NCBI GenBank assembly: GCA_964397655.1 | Contig: CAYNKA010000003.1 | Coordinates: 186,001 to 250,000, forward strand | DNA from: CAYNKA01 sp964397655 | Lineage (GTDB): Bacteria > Spirochaetota > Spirochaetia > DTKZ01 | Length of the DNA stretch: 64,000 nucleotides | Direction: 5' to 3' | In this document: piece after piece, positions 23,128 to 32,103 of the stretch | How the letters are laid out: the number at the start of each line of letters is the position of its first letter | Position numbering within the stretch: position 1 is the first letter of the stretch | Position numbers and translations under genes: made by a program | The notes under the pieces: generated by a model | Database searches by the model: none | Told to the model about the DNA's origin: nothing | Seen by the model: only the letters and a program-made list of their open reading frames with translations

Positions 23128-25452
23128 ATGGACATCGAACTCGGCGCCCCGAAGGTCCTCGAGCTCGTCCTCAAGCTCAAGCAGTATCCCCTCCTCTCCC
23201 GAGAAATCCGGGAGAGGATGAGGACGGAGATATTCCATCGCGGCGTCATCACCCGGCAGAATTTCGAGCGGGAGGTGCGCCAGCGCGCCCACGATTCCCA
23301 GCTCCGCGAAGGCTACCCCGAAGCGGCCGAGGCCGAGCCTGCGGAACTCTGGGAGCAGAGGCTGTCACTCATCAGGGACGACCTCACCGATTTCTACTTC
23401 GCGCACAACTGCCCCGCGGAACTGCTGGAAGCCCTGGTCCAGGAATCGATATCGAAGCGCAAGGGCGGGGAGCCGGTGGTCCTTACGGTGAATCCGGAAC
23501 TGGCTCCCTGGGCCCTGCTCTTCTCGGCGGGGGAACGCTACGAGAGCCTGCCTCCCGAGGAAAGGGCCAAGGTGGCCCACCATCTCAAAGAGAGCATCGT
23601 GGTCCTCACCAAGGGGATGATCAGCGACCAGCTCGATTACGTCGGAATCGCGGGGGACACCTTCACGATCGAGGACCTCAAGAGGATCCGTGCCCGCCGC
23701 ATCGGAAGGGGAAAGATCGGAGGAAAGGCCGCCGGACTCCTCCTCGCCTCCAAGATCCTGAAGAACGCCGCGGAGAGAGGCGAGATCTCGGCCGGCCTCT
23801 CGGTCCCGGATTCCTGGTTCATCGCCGCGGACGTGTATTACGAATTCCAGGCCTTGAACGGCATCGTCGAATTCCGCAACCAGAAGTACCGCTCCCGCGA
23901 GGAGATCGAATCGGATTATCCCCTGCTCAAGGAACGCTTCCGCAAGGGCAATTTCCCCCTGTACGTCGTGGACGCCTTCAAGGCGATCCTCGAAGAGGCG
24001 AAGGACTCGCCCCTCGTGGTGAGGTCCTCCAGCCTCCTGGAGGACAACTTCGGCTTCTCCTTCGCGGGCAAGTACGAGAGCCTCTTCCTCGTGAACCGCG
24101 GAAGTCAGGAGGAACGCCTCAGGGACCTCCGGGAGGCGGTGGCGGCGGTGTACGCGAGCACGCTCAGCCCGGACGCCCTCGCCTACCGGAAGAAGATGGG
24201 CCTGCTCGACTACGACGAGAGGATGGCGGTGCTCATCCAGCGCGTCGTGGGCCGGTCGTTCCGCGACTTCCATTTCCCCGCCCTCTCCGGGGTGGCATTC
24301 AGCAAGAATCCCTTCCGCTGGCACCCGAAGATCCGGCGCGACGTCGGCATGGTGCGGCTCGTCATGGGCCTCGGCACCAGGGCCGTCGACCGGCACGCGG
24401 GCGATTATCCGAGGATGATCGCTCTGAGCCATCCTGAGCTCAGGCCCGAATCGGAGAAGGAGCGCAAGAAGTACTGCCAGAAATCGGTCGACCTCCTCGA
24501 TCTTCGGGAAAACGCCTTCGCAACCCGACCCATCGGCGAATTCCTCTCTCCCGACTTTCCGGGTATCGGCCTCATAGCGTCGATCTCGCGAGAAGGCGTC
24601 ACCCGACCCCTCCTCTCACGGATAGAGGCGTACGAAACCGGCGATCTCGTCCCGACCTTCGACGGAGTCGTCACCGACACCGATTTCGCCCCCCGCATGA
24701 ACGAGGTGCTCGTCTCCCTGGAAAAAGCCTACCGCAGGCCGGTCGACGTCGAATTCGCCGTGGAAAGGATCGAGCAGGAGGACCCCTCCCTGCCGAACCG
24801 GCTCGTCATCACCCTTCTCCAATGCCGACCCCTCAGCCTCCGGACTCCCGAGCCGGGCGAGAGCCTGCCGAAGAACCTGCCCGCGAAGGACCTCCTCTTC
24901 ACCGCGAACCGCCTCATCCCCGACGGAACGGTCCGAGGCATCCGCTACCTCCTCTGGATCGACCCCATGCTCTATCGCGGCCTCTCCGACAACGAAAGCA
25001 GGGCGGCGATCGCCCGGGCTGTCGGAAAAGTCAATGCCGCGCTCGAAGGCGACAAATTCATCCTGCTCGGCCCCGGACGATGGGGAAGTTCGAATCCCGA
25101 ACTCGGCGTAAAGGTGAGCTACGCGGACATCGACAACGCGAAGATGCTCGTGGAGATCGCCTTCCTCAAGGGGGGCTCGGAGCCCGAGGTCTCCTACGGC
25201 ACCCATTTCTTCCAGGATCTCGTGGAATCGGGGATACATTCCCTTGCGCTCTATCCCGACGACCCGGAGGTGGTATTCAACGCGAAGTTCTTCGCGGAGG
25301 CTTCGGACAGCATGAAGGACCTCGTGCCATCCGCGGTTTCGAAGGCCGCCAAGCTCATCGACCTCGAGCGCTATCAGAACGGCCTCAGGCTGAACGTCGT
25401 CATGAACGGCGACGAGGAGAAGGCCGTGGGCTACCTCACGCGGGAAGGATGA
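23128..25452 (+). CDS. PEP/pyruvate-binding (PPDK_N) protein without swivel and PEP domains
   Basis: 774 residues. The first 180 residues match nothing I know. From about 190 it resembles the ATP/pyruvate-binding N-terminal part of PEP synthase and pyruvate phosphate dikinase: IGGKAAGLLLA, VPDSWFIAADVYYEF, SPLVVRSSSLLEDNFGFSFAGKYES, DYDERMAVLIQRVVG, SGVAFSKNPF, VRLVMGLGTRAVDR, and VDVEFAVE ending in LLQCRPL. A C-terminal part (about 590-774) contains LLGPGRWGSSNPELGVKVSYADIDN. The phospho-histidine swivel domain and TIM-barrel PEP domain are missing, so it cannot run the complete PEP synthase reaction. It is fused translationally to gdhA (TAA-ATG), which suggests a role in nitrogen/carbon balance (inference). 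Confidence 0.75.
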   Translation: MDIELGAPKVLELVLKLKQYPLLSREIRERMRTEIFHRGVITRQNFEREVRQRAHDSQLREGYPEAAEAEPAELWEQRLSLIRDDLTDFYFAHNCPAELLEALVQESISKRKGGEPVVLTVNPELAPWALLFSAGERYESLPPEERAKVAHHLKESIVVLTKGMISDQLDYVGIAGDTFTIEDLKRIRARRIGRGKIGGKAAGLLLASKILKNAAERGEISAGLSVPDSWFIAADVYYEFQALNGIVEFRNQKYRSREEIESDYPLLKERFRKGNFPLYVVDAFKAILEEAKDSPLVVRSSSLLEDNFGFSFAGKYESLFLVNRGSQEERLRDLREAVAAVYASTLSPDALAYRKKMGLLDYDERMAVLIQRVVGRSFRDFHFPALSGVAFSKNPFRWHPKIRRDVGMVRLVMGLGTRAVDRHAGDYPRMIALSHPELRPESEKERKKYCQKSVDLLDLRENAFATRPIGEFLSPDFPGIGLIASISREGVTRPLLSRIEAYETGDLVPTFDGVVTDTDFAPRMNEVLVSLEKAYRRPVDVEFAVERIEQEDPSLPNRLVITLLQCRPLSLRTPEPGESLPKNLPAKDLLFTANRLIPDGTVRGIRYLLWIDPMLYRGLSDNESRAAIARAVGKVNAALEGDKFILLGPGRWGSSNPELGVKVSYADIDNAKMLVEIAFLKGGSEPEVSYGTHFFQDLVESGIHSLALYPDDPEVVFNAKFFAEASDSMKDLVPSAVSKAAKLIDLERYQNGLRLNVVMNGDEEKAVGYLTREG

Positions 25453-25624
25453 CCGGGGCCGGCGGGCCGGAAGGAACGGCCGAGGCTTCAGGTCCCGGCG
25501 CGATTGGGCGCACGACGAGCATTGGCGGGAAAGCATTCGGGACCGCATTCGTGAAGGAAGACGAAACCGGGGAAGCGGTCCCGAGGACGGGAAAACGACC
25601 TGATCGAGCCCGGCCCGATCCCCG

Positions 25625-26623
25625 TCACTCGCTCACGATCTTCTCGTAGAGAATCATGCCCGCCAGGGCCGCGTATTTCCTGTTGACGGCCTCGAGCGCC
25701 TCGACGAACCGGACCTTGTCCGGGATCGTGACGACCACTCCTTTTTCCCTCGCGGTTTCCAGCAGCATCCTCTCTTCCTTCTCGACGAGGCTCGCCTCGT
25801 AGGCCGCGGCGTCCTTCGCCGCATCGTAGAAGATCCTCCGGAATTCCGGGCGGAGTTTGGCGAACCTCTTCTCGCTCATCGCCAAGATGGCCGGGGACAT
25901 GACGTGGCCCGTGAGAGCGAGATGCTTCTGGAAGTCGAAGAAATTGGAAGATGCGATGACCGAGATCGGATTCTCCTGGCCGTCGACGAGGTCCTGCGTC
26001 AGCGCGACGGAGACCTTTTCGAAGGCGATCGGCACGGGAACGGTGCCCAGGGCCTTCCACGTTTCCGTGGCGAGCTGCTCCACGGGGACTCGAATCCTGA
26101 GGCCCTTGAGATCTTCGAGACAGGAGATCGGACGTTTCGAATTCGTGAGGTGGCGCGCGCCCCTCAACCAGAAGGCCAGGCCGCGGATCTGGATGGAATC
26201 CACGAGGCCGAAAAGGATCTCGTCGCCGATCCTGCCGTCGATCACGGCGAGAAGATGCGCGCGGTCCCGGAAGAGGAAGGGAAGCGAAAAGACGTTCAGC
26301 CGGGAGTCCTTCTGCGCCGCGGTCCCCGTGCCTATGACCGTGAGCTCGATTATGCCGCGCCGGAGGTCCTCCAGGATTTCGAGTTCTCCACCCAGCCTTC
26401 CCTCGCCGTACACGTCGATACGAACGGCGCCGCGGGTCTTTTCGTAAACATCCGCCGAGAATTTCTGAGCGGCCGCGTGCCAGGGGTCCTTGTGTGGAAC
26501 GACGTGACCCAGGCGCATGACGGTCGGGCCCTCGGGTCGCTCCGCTCCGCCTCCCGCATTCGCTGCGGAGCAGGCCAGGAGCAGCAAGACGACGACCGCG
26601 GCCGAATTCATCCTCATGCTCAC
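25625..26623 (-). CDS. Orphan TRAP substrate-binding protein (DctP family)
   Basis: 332 residues with signal peptide (VVVLLLLACSAANAGG) and full DctP pattern (VMRLGHVVPHKDPWHAAAQKF, IDVYGEGRLGGELEILEDLRRGIIELTV, LKGLRIRVPVEQLATETWKALGTVPVPIAFEKVSVALTQDLVDGQENP). It could be a lipoprotein through LLLAC. No permease genes adjoin it; the patatin gene lies upstream on the same strand and the PPDK_N gene converges. It may feed one of the two TRAP permeases in the window. Confidence 0.85.
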   Translation of the reverse strand: MSMRMNSAAVVVLLLLACSAANAGGGAERPEGPTVMRLGHVVPHKDPWHAAAQKFSADVYEKTRGAVRIDVYGEGRLGGELEILEDLRRGIIELTVIGTGTAAQKDSRLNVFSLPFLFRDRAHLLAVIDGRIGDEILFGLVDSIQIRGLAFWLRGARHLTNSKRPISCLEDLKGLRIRVPVEQLATETWKALGTVPVPIAFEKVSVALTQDLVDGQENPISVIASSNFFDFQKHLALTGHVMSPAILAMSEKRFAKLRPEFRRIFYDAAKDAAAYEASLVEKEERMLLETAREKGVVVTIPDKVRFVEALEAVNRKYAALAGMILYEKIVSE

Positions 26624-26675
26624 ATTCTAATCCATGGAGACGCGGGATGGTAGGGAAAGCGAAGCGCTCGACGGA

Positions 26676-27533
26676 TCATCCTTCCAGATATCGCAGCAAG
26701 TCGTCGAACTTCGCCTTCGCGGCGTCGTATCCGTAGTCGTAGACGAGGTAGAGTTTGTCCTTGTTCCGTTCTGCGCGCCCCACATCGAGCGGCCGCTCAG
26801 GCCGAATGACGAAGATTTCTCCCCCGGCCTCCCTCGCCTCGATTTCGTCCAGGGCCTCGTTGTACGCCCGATAGCGGTTCTCGTAGGCCTTCTTCAGTCC
26901 GGGAAGCTTCGGATACCGGAACGACACGTGCCGCGTGAAGCCCGGCCGCTTCTTGCGGTAGCCTCTCTCCCTGGTGAGCACGAGAACCGCCTTCCGGTTC
27001 CCGTCCGCCAGGCACCTCCGGATCGGGATCGAATCGGACAATCCGCCGTCCATCAGCGTCTTTCCGCGGAATTCCACGGGCTTCGCTATGAAGGGAAGGC
27101 TGCTCGAGGCGCGAAGCGCCGTGAGGAAGTCGGCGCCGAGCTCGCTCTTCTCCAGATAGACTGCCTCGCCGGATACGCAATCCGTCGCGACGATGATGAA
27201 CCTCACGTCGTTCGCGTAGAAGGTCCCGTAGTCGAAGGGTACGAGCTCGTTCGGAAGCGTGTCGAAGATGAAGTCCATGCCGAAAAGGTCTCCTCCCGCA
27301 AGCAGCCGGAGGGTGCTCAGGTATCTCGAATCTCCGACGTACCGGGTGTTCACGATCCTGTTCCTCTCCGGCTGCCGGGACACGTAATTCACGCCGTTAC
27401 AGGCTCCCATGGACACACCGATGACGTAAGGGAAATGCAATCCCCTGTCCATGAACAGCCTGAGGACCCCGGAGGTGAAGATTCCCCGGAGGCCGCCTCC
27501 TTCGAGGACGAGGCCGGTTCCGCTCAACTGCAT
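26676..27533 (-). CDS. Patatin-like phospholipase
   Basis: 285 residues. The patatin hydrolase features are all present: oxyanion loop GLVLEGGGLRGIFTSGVL, nucleophile elbow GVSMGACNG (Ser of GxSxG) and the catalytic Asp in LMDGGLSDSIPI. It is of the YjjU/bacterial patatin type, expected to hydrolyse acyl esters of lipids. The ATG at 27533 is taken because the catalytic loop begins there. The open frame continues upstream only as a shadow of dctM. Confidence 0.88.
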   Translation of the reverse strand: MQLSGTGLVLEGGGLRGIFTSGVLRLFMDRGLHFPYVIGVSMGACNGVNYVSRQPERNRIVNTRYVGDSRYLSTLRLLAGGDLFGMDFIFDTLPNELVPFDYGTFYANDVRFIIVATDCVSGEAVYLEKSELGADFLTALRASSSLPFIAKPVEFRGKTLMDGGLSDSIPIRRCLADGNRKAVLVLTRERGYRKKRPGFTRHVSFRYPKLPGLKKAYENRYRAYNEALDEIEAREAGGEIFVIRPERPLDVGRAERNKDKLYLVYDYGYDAAKAKFDDLLRYLEG

Positions 27534-27628
27534 CGAAGCACCGCCTTGAAACGTATCGAAGAGACTATACTCCCGGCGGTGAGGAAAATCCACCCGCCGG
27601 GGGAGGCCGTTCGCGATTCGCGGCTCGC

Positions 27629-28897
27629 CTAATCCATGAGCAGGGTCGGCAGCCAGGTCACGGTCGCCGGGACGAAGAGGCAGAAGAGGAGCACCACGAC
27701 GAGCGGAATGATGAAGGGTATCGTCGCCTTCGCCAGGCTTTCGACCCTGAGCCTTCCCACCTGGGCGACCGTGAAAAGGCACATACCGAAGGGCGGCGTG
27801 ATCTGCCCGATCATGAGGTTCATGATCATCGTCACGCCGAAGTACACGTAATCGAACTGAAGCTTCTCGACGATCGGGAGCAGGATGGGGAGCATCATGA
27901 TGAGTATGGCTCCGGGTTCCATGATGAGGCCGAGGACGAACAGGATCGCGTGGACGAGGAGGAGAATCACCCATTTGCTCGTCGAGAAGTTGACGATGAA
28001 TTCGAGAATCGCCTTGGAAAAACCCTGGTTCGTGAGGATGTAGGAGAAGAGCGTCGCAGAACCGATGATGAACACGACGTTCGCCGTGGTCGCGGCGGTG
28101 TTTGCCAGAGCCTGGCGGAAAAGCTTCCAGTCGATCTCGTGATACACGAATACGCCGACGAGGAGGGCGTACACGACCGCGACGGCCGAAGCCTCGGTGG
28201 GCGTGAAGAAGCCGGTGATGAAGCCGCTCAGGATGATGACCGGCGTCATGAGAGGGATGAGGGCGCGGACGAATTCCTTTCCGAGATTCCCGAAGGAGAA
28301 TCGGATGCCCTTGTACCCCCGCTTGACCGCGTAGAGGTATACGATGACGTCGAGGCTGAGCGTCATGAGGAGGCCGGGGACGACGCCCCCCAGGAAGAGC
28401 TTTCCAACGGAGACGCTCGCGATGCCTCCGTAGATGACGAAGGGGATGCTCGGCGGGAAGATCGGGCCGATGGTCGAGGAGGCGGCCGTGACCGCACCCG
28501 AGAAGTAGTCCTCGTAGCCGTCCTCCTTCATGGCCTTGAGCTCCACGGTGCCGAGGCCGCCCGCGTCCGCGATCGCGGAGCCGGACATCCCCGCGAAGAT
28601 GAGGCTGCCGAGGACGTTCGCGTGGGCGAGCCCTCCGGGGATCCATCCGACGACTGCCTTCGCGAAATTGAAGATGCGATCCGTGATCTTCCCGATGTTC
28701 ATGAGTTCGCCGGAAAGGATGAAAAGCGGAATCGCGATGAAGGTGAAGGAATCGATCCCCGTGATCATCTTCTGGGCGATCACGATGAGGGGGTAGTCGA
28801 AATACCAGAGGGAGGCGATCGCGCTCAGGCCGATCGAAGTCGCGACGGGAACGCCGAAGGCGAGAAGAAGGAAAAAGAAACCGAACAGTATCAGCAT
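27629..28897 (-). CDS. dctM: TRAP transporter large permease DctM (second cassette)
   Basis: 422 residues, twelve predicted membrane segments, with LLLAFGVPVATSIGLSAIASL, FTFIAIPLFILSGELMNIGKITDRIF, GMSGSAIADAGGLGTVELKAM, IGPIFPPSIPFVIYGGIASVSVGKLFLGGVVPG and QITPPFGMCLFTVAQVG. It is the last gene of the dctP-dctQ-dctM cassette read leftwards from 30425. Confidence 0.94.
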   Translation of the reverse strand: MLILFGFFFLLLAFGVPVATSIGLSAIASLWYFDYPLIVIAQKMITGIDSFTFIAIPLFILSGELMNIGKITDRIFNFAKAVVGWIPGGLAHANVLGSLIFAGMSGSAIADAGGLGTVELKAMKEDGYEDYFSGAVTAASSTIGPIFPPSIPFVIYGGIASVSVGKLFLGGVVPGLLMTLSLDVIVYLYAVKRGYKGIRFSFGNLGKEFVRALIPLMTPVIILSGFITGFFTPTEASAVAVVYALLVGVFVYHEIDWKLFRQALANTAATTANVVFIIGSATLFSYILTNQGFSKAILEFIVNFSTSKWVILLLVHAILFVLGLIMEPGAILIMMLPILLPIVEKLQFDYVYFGVTMIMNLMIGQITPPFGMCLFTVAQVGRLRVESLAKATIPFIIPLVVVLLFCLFVPATVTWLPTLLMD

Positions 28898-28913
28898 GAC
28901 TGCACCCTACGGA

Positions 28914-29387
28914 TCATTTCGCCGGCGTCGGCGACAGGATGGATGCGACGGTCTGCACCGAGAGGAGCAGACCCGCGAGGCACACGGGCACGTAGAGCCA
29001 GACGAGCGAAATCGGCAGGGTCGGGAACTTCTGCGCCTTCGCGAAGGAGAAAATCTCCGTCCCCGCCTTCGTCATGACGAGGAAGAGCAGGAGCGCGAGC
29101 GCGTTCTGGACGATCCGGAGATACCGGAGAAAGGCCGGAGGAAGCCTCTGCTCGATCAGATCGAACCTGATCATCTTCCCCGTACCGTTTATGTACACGA
29201 GCCCGATGAAACAGGTCCAGACGAAGAGGATTCGATCGAGATCGACGATGAAATCGAAGGAATAGGAGAACAGGTTGCGCGCGAAAACCGAAAGGGCGAG
29301 CGAAGAAGCGAGCAGACCGAGGAGGACGCTCATGAGTACCATGGAACCCTTTGTTATTCCCTCGCAGATCTTGTTGGCGACACGCAT
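28914..29387 (-). CDS. dctQ: TRAP transporter small permease DctQ (second cassette)
   Basis: 157 residues with four hydrophobic segments (GSMVLMSVLLGLLASSLALSV; FSYSFDFIVDLDRILFVWTCFIGLVYI; LRIVQNALALLLFLVMT; PTLPISLVWLYVPVCLAGLLL). The gap to dctP is 24 bp and to dctM 16 bp, so one transcript is expected. Confidence 0.87.
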   Translation of the reverse strand: MRVANKICEGITKGSMVLMSVLLGLLASSLALSVFARNLFSYSFDFIVDLDRILFVWTCFIGLVYINGTGKMIRFDLIEQRLPPAFLRYLRIVQNALALLLFLVMTKAGTEIFSFAKAQKFPTLPISLVWLYVPVCLAGLLLSVQTVASILSPTPAK

Positions 29388-29411
29388 TACGGGGCTTCCT
29401 CCGGCGAACGG

Positions 29412-30425
29412 TTATTTTTTCCGAAGCTTGTCGATGAGCTTCTGATCGTACCAGGGCTGGCCTGCGTACTGGGCGTAGAACTTGTCGATGTCCTTCATGA
29501 AGCTCGCCCGATCCGGATTGTCGATGATGGTGATTCCGCTCTTCTTCATGGTCTCGATCGCGGTCACGTTGTCCTTCTCGATCGCATCGAAGCTCCAGGC
29601 GGCGGCCTTTTTCGCCTCCTCCTTGATGATGGGCTTCACGTCGTCGGGGATCTTCGCCCAGGACTTGTCGTTGGCGACCATGGTGAGCCCCATCCACATG
29701 TAATTGATCATCGAATAGTATTTCTGGACTTCGTACACCTTGCTGGCGACCGAATGGTAGGGCGCGTTGTCCTGCGCGTCCACGACGCCGGTCTTGAGGG
29801 CCATGTAGAGCTCGCCGATCGGCATGGGGGTCACGATCGATCCCCAGGACTTCCAGATGGCCACGTACGTGTCGATCTCCGGAACGCGAATCTTGAGGCC
29901 TTTGACGTCCTCGACGCTCTTGACGGGCGTCTTGGCGGTGCTGATGTGCCGCATGCCGTTGTCTCCGGTGGAGAGGTACACCAGGTTGAAGTCCTTGAGG
30001 CCGGAGAAAATCTCCTCGCCGATGGGGCCGTTCACGATCTCGTAGGCTTCCTTGGCGTTGGTGAAGAGGAAGGGAAGGTCGAAAATCTTCACCTTGTTGT
30101 AGAAGCTCGAATAGCCGCCGGTGCCGGCGAACATGATGTCGATGGTCCCGATGCGGGTGGATTCGATCGCTTCCCGGTCGTTTCCGAGCTGGCCGGAATG
30201 GAACACCTTGACGTCGACCTTTCCGTTCGCGGCCTTGTTCACGTTGTCCGCGAACAGGACCAGGGCCTTCGTGGGAACCGCGGTCGGGTTGGTGGGCACG
30301 TAGGCCTTGAGAGCGACCGCTTTGGCGGAAGCCGCGGGTGCCGCCTTCTCCTCGCTCTTCCCGCCGGCGAAAACCGCCGCTCCGGCGAAGACGAGCAGGA
30401 TCAGAATACTCGCCGATCTTTTCAT
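29412..30425 (-). CDS. dctP: TRAP transporter substrate-binding protein DctP (second cassette)
   Basis: 337 residues with signal peptide ending FAGGKSEEKA (spirochaete-like). DctP blocks: VDVKVFHSGQLGNDREAIESTRIGTIDIMF, MRHISTAKTPVKSVEDVKGLKIRVPEIDTYVAIWKSWGSIVTPMPIGELYMALKTGVVDAQDN. It is the first structural gene of the cassette and lies 22 bp downstream of its GntR regulator on the same strand. Confidence 0.92.
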   Translation of the reverse strand: MKRSASILILLVFAGAAVFAGGKSEEKAAPAASAKAVALKAYVPTNPTAVPTKALVLFADNVNKAANGKVDVKVFHSGQLGNDREAIESTRIGTIDIMFAGTGGYSSFYNKVKIFDLPFLFTNAKEAYEIVNGPIGEEIFSGLKDFNLVYLSTGDNGMRHISTAKTPVKSVEDVKGLKIRVPEIDTYVAIWKSWGSIVTPMPIGELYMALKTGVVDAQDNAPYHSVASKVYEVQKYYSMINYMWMGLTMVANDKSWAKIPDDVKPIIKEEAKKAAAWSFDAIEKDNVTAIETMKKSGITIIDNPDRASFMKDIDKFYAQYAGQPWYDQKLIDKLRKK

Positions 30426-30447
30426 GTTTCGATCTCCTTGTTTTTTT

Positions 30448-31215
30448 TCATCGGCCCGCGGATGCAGACCGGGAATCCACCGTGCCGACGCCGGGCCGGG
30501 AATCGAGCCCCGCCCCTTCGTCGAGTCCGAGCGACATATCCTCCAGAGCCTTGAAGAGATGCTCCTTCATGTGCCTCTGCGCAGCCCTCACGTCCTTCGC
30601 CTTTATGGCCGCGACGATCCTGCGATGAGGCTCGACCGCGTTCTCGGCGTGGCTCCGGACGCTGAAGGAACGAAGGCGGAAGGCCGAGGAAGTTTCCATG
30701 ATGAGGCGGTTGATGCTGACGAGCAGGGAATTGTGGGAGGCCTCGGAGATCGCCTGATGGAATTCCGCATCCAGCCTGGCGAGAACCCCTCCCTCGGTCA
30801 TCTCCTCGAGCGATTTCTCGTAATTCACACGGAGCGCATCGATGCCTTCAACCTCTTCCGCGCTACCCCGCTCTATCACGAGCCGGACCGCGAGGGGCTC
30901 GAGCTGCAATCTCACGTCGATTATGTCCGCGAGCTCGAGCTTGTGGTCGCCGAACCAGGAAAAGATCTGATGAAGCGGCGTTTCCAGCGACTTCTTCGCC
31001 AGAAACGCGCCCTTGCCGGGTATGATCTTCACGTGACCCATGACCTGAAGGGCCTTGATGGCTTCCCTGACCGTCGAACGGCCAACGTCCAGCTGCTGAC
31101 AGAGCTGCTTCTCCGTGGGAAGCTTGTCGCCTTCAAGGATTTCATCCCCGGCGAAATATTTCTTGAGTTCCCGGACCACCATGTCGGTGTGGGAGACTTT
31201 TTCTATCGGTTGCAA
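30448..31215 (-). CDS. FadR-type GntR regulator (FCD domain)
   Basis: 255 residues: N-terminal winged helix (KLPTEKQLCQQLDVGRSTVREAIKALQVMGHVKIIPGKGAFL, about 30-72), then an all-helical FCD ligand domain (about 95-225) with the metal/ligand residues RLDAEFHQAISEASHN and the terminal HRRIVAAIKAKDVRAAQRHMKEHL. It probably senses the acid imported by the TRAP system encoded directly downstream and controls that operon. Confidence 0.9.
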   Translation of the reverse strand: MQPIEKVSHTDMVVRELKKYFAGDEILEGDKLPTEKQLCQQLDVGRSTVREAIKALQVMGHVKIIPGKGAFLAKKSLETPLHQIFSWFGDHKLELADIIDVRLQLEPLAVRLVIERGSAEEVEGIDALRVNYEKSLEEMTEGGVLARLDAEFHQAISEASHNSLLVSINRLIMETSSAFRLRSFSVRSHAENAVEPHRRIVAAIKAKDVRAAQRHMKEHLFKALEDMSLGLDEGAGLDSRPGVGTVDSRSASAGR

Positions 31216-31230
31216 TTGTCCGCCTCGCAG

Positions 31231-31248
31231 ATCACCAGATTGTCTGAT
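31231..31248. promoter_or_regulatory. Candidate GntR operator upstream of the FCD regulator
   Basis: ATCA at 31231-31234 and TGAT at 31245-31248 frame an imperfect palindrome with inner CA/TG pairs, 16 bp before the regulator start. Spacing and symmetry resemble FadR-type sites. Tentative. Confidence 0.35.
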
Positions 31249-31284
31249 GTCTTGGGGAAATGGTAACCCCGGAATTCGAACCTG

Positions 31285-32103
31285 TCAATGAAAAATCGTC
31301 CAGGGCATTCGTTCGAGGAAAAAGTCCCTCCCGCGAAGAGCGGCGCCTTCGGGATCGGCTGAATTGAGCTCGAAGACGACGCTCCCCCCGTATTTCCCCG
31401 TTCCGAGAAAATCCAGGAGAGGTCTCCACGAAACGCTTCCGGTTCCCGGGACGAGGTGATCGTCGGCGAGTCCGTGGTTGTCCGAGGCGTGAATGTGGAT
31501 GATCCGTTCGCCGAGGGCGTCCAAGTACGATCCGAGGGGATCTGCGTATTCGCGCGAATGCATGTTCGCATGGCTCGTATCCAGGCAGATCCCGAACACT
31601 TCCGTCGGAAAAGCCCTGCCCACGCGATCGACGACCTCGACGAGAAGATCGAGGGGCCCGTTCTCGAGCGCGACGCCGACTTTTTTCTCCCCTGCATACG
31701 AGAGAGCGCGGAGAAGCAGTTCCGAGGCCGCGGTATCGAAGGGGGGCGGCGACCTTAAATCCCAGCTTCCCGCCGCGAACCCGAAAGACTTCGGGTGAAA
31801 GACGACGAGGGCTCCCCCCAGATACTCGCACAAGTCGAGCTCCTCCCGAACCACGCCGAGGTCGTGCTCGTGAACGAGCCGGCTGTGCAGGGTGAGCCTC
31901 CCGATGCCTGCGGTAAGCCTCCTAAGATCGGCCCACCTCTTCCTGCCCAGCGTCGCCTCCCGCCGGGGCCAGGATAGCCACAGCTCGACGCCGAAGCCCC
32001 GATCCCGTGTTTCACCGACGGCGCGGTCGAGTTCGGCCTCCTCTCCGAAAGCCTTCAGGTAATTCCAGGTGCTCGCTCCGAATCGTACCCGTGTATTCGT
32101 CAT
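31285..32103 (-). CDS. Sugar phosphate isomerase/epimerase (xylose isomerase-like TIM barrel)
   Basis: 272 residues of the AP-endonuclease-2 type TIM barrel: RVRFGASTWNYLKAFGEE, RLTLHSRLVHEHDLG, GGALVVFHP, VGVALENGPLD, FGICLDTSHANMHSREYADPL, IIHIHASDNHGLADDHLVPGTGSVSW and GGSVVFELNS, with Glu/Asp/His residues arranged as metal ligands. The ATG overlaps the stop of the sugar permease gene, so it belongs to the ABC cassette and likely processes the imported sugar or polyol. Confidence 0.82.
   Translation of the reverse strand: MTNTRVRFGASTWNYLKAFGEEAELDRAVGETRDRGFGVELWLSWPRREATLGRKRWADLRRLTAGIGRLTLHSRLVHEHDLGVVREELDLCEYLGGALVVFHPKSFGFAAGSWDLRSPPPFDTAASELLLRALSYAGEKKVGVALENGPLDLLVEVVDRVGRAFPTEVFGICLDTSHANMHSREYADPLGSYLDALGERIIHIHASDNHGLADDHLVPGTGSVSWRPLLDFLGTGKYGGSVVFELNSADPEGAALRGRDFFLERMPWTIFH

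Noticed and set aside
27534..28646. Upstream extension of the patatin frame
   Set aside because: It is a shadow of dctM and the patatin catalytic loop begins right after the ATG at 27533.
29055..29068. CTCCGTCCCCG in the dctQ gene as part of the REP cluster
   Set aside because: Only a 10-base match lacking the leading C. Such shorter matches also occur near 39177 and 60611 and are background in this composition.
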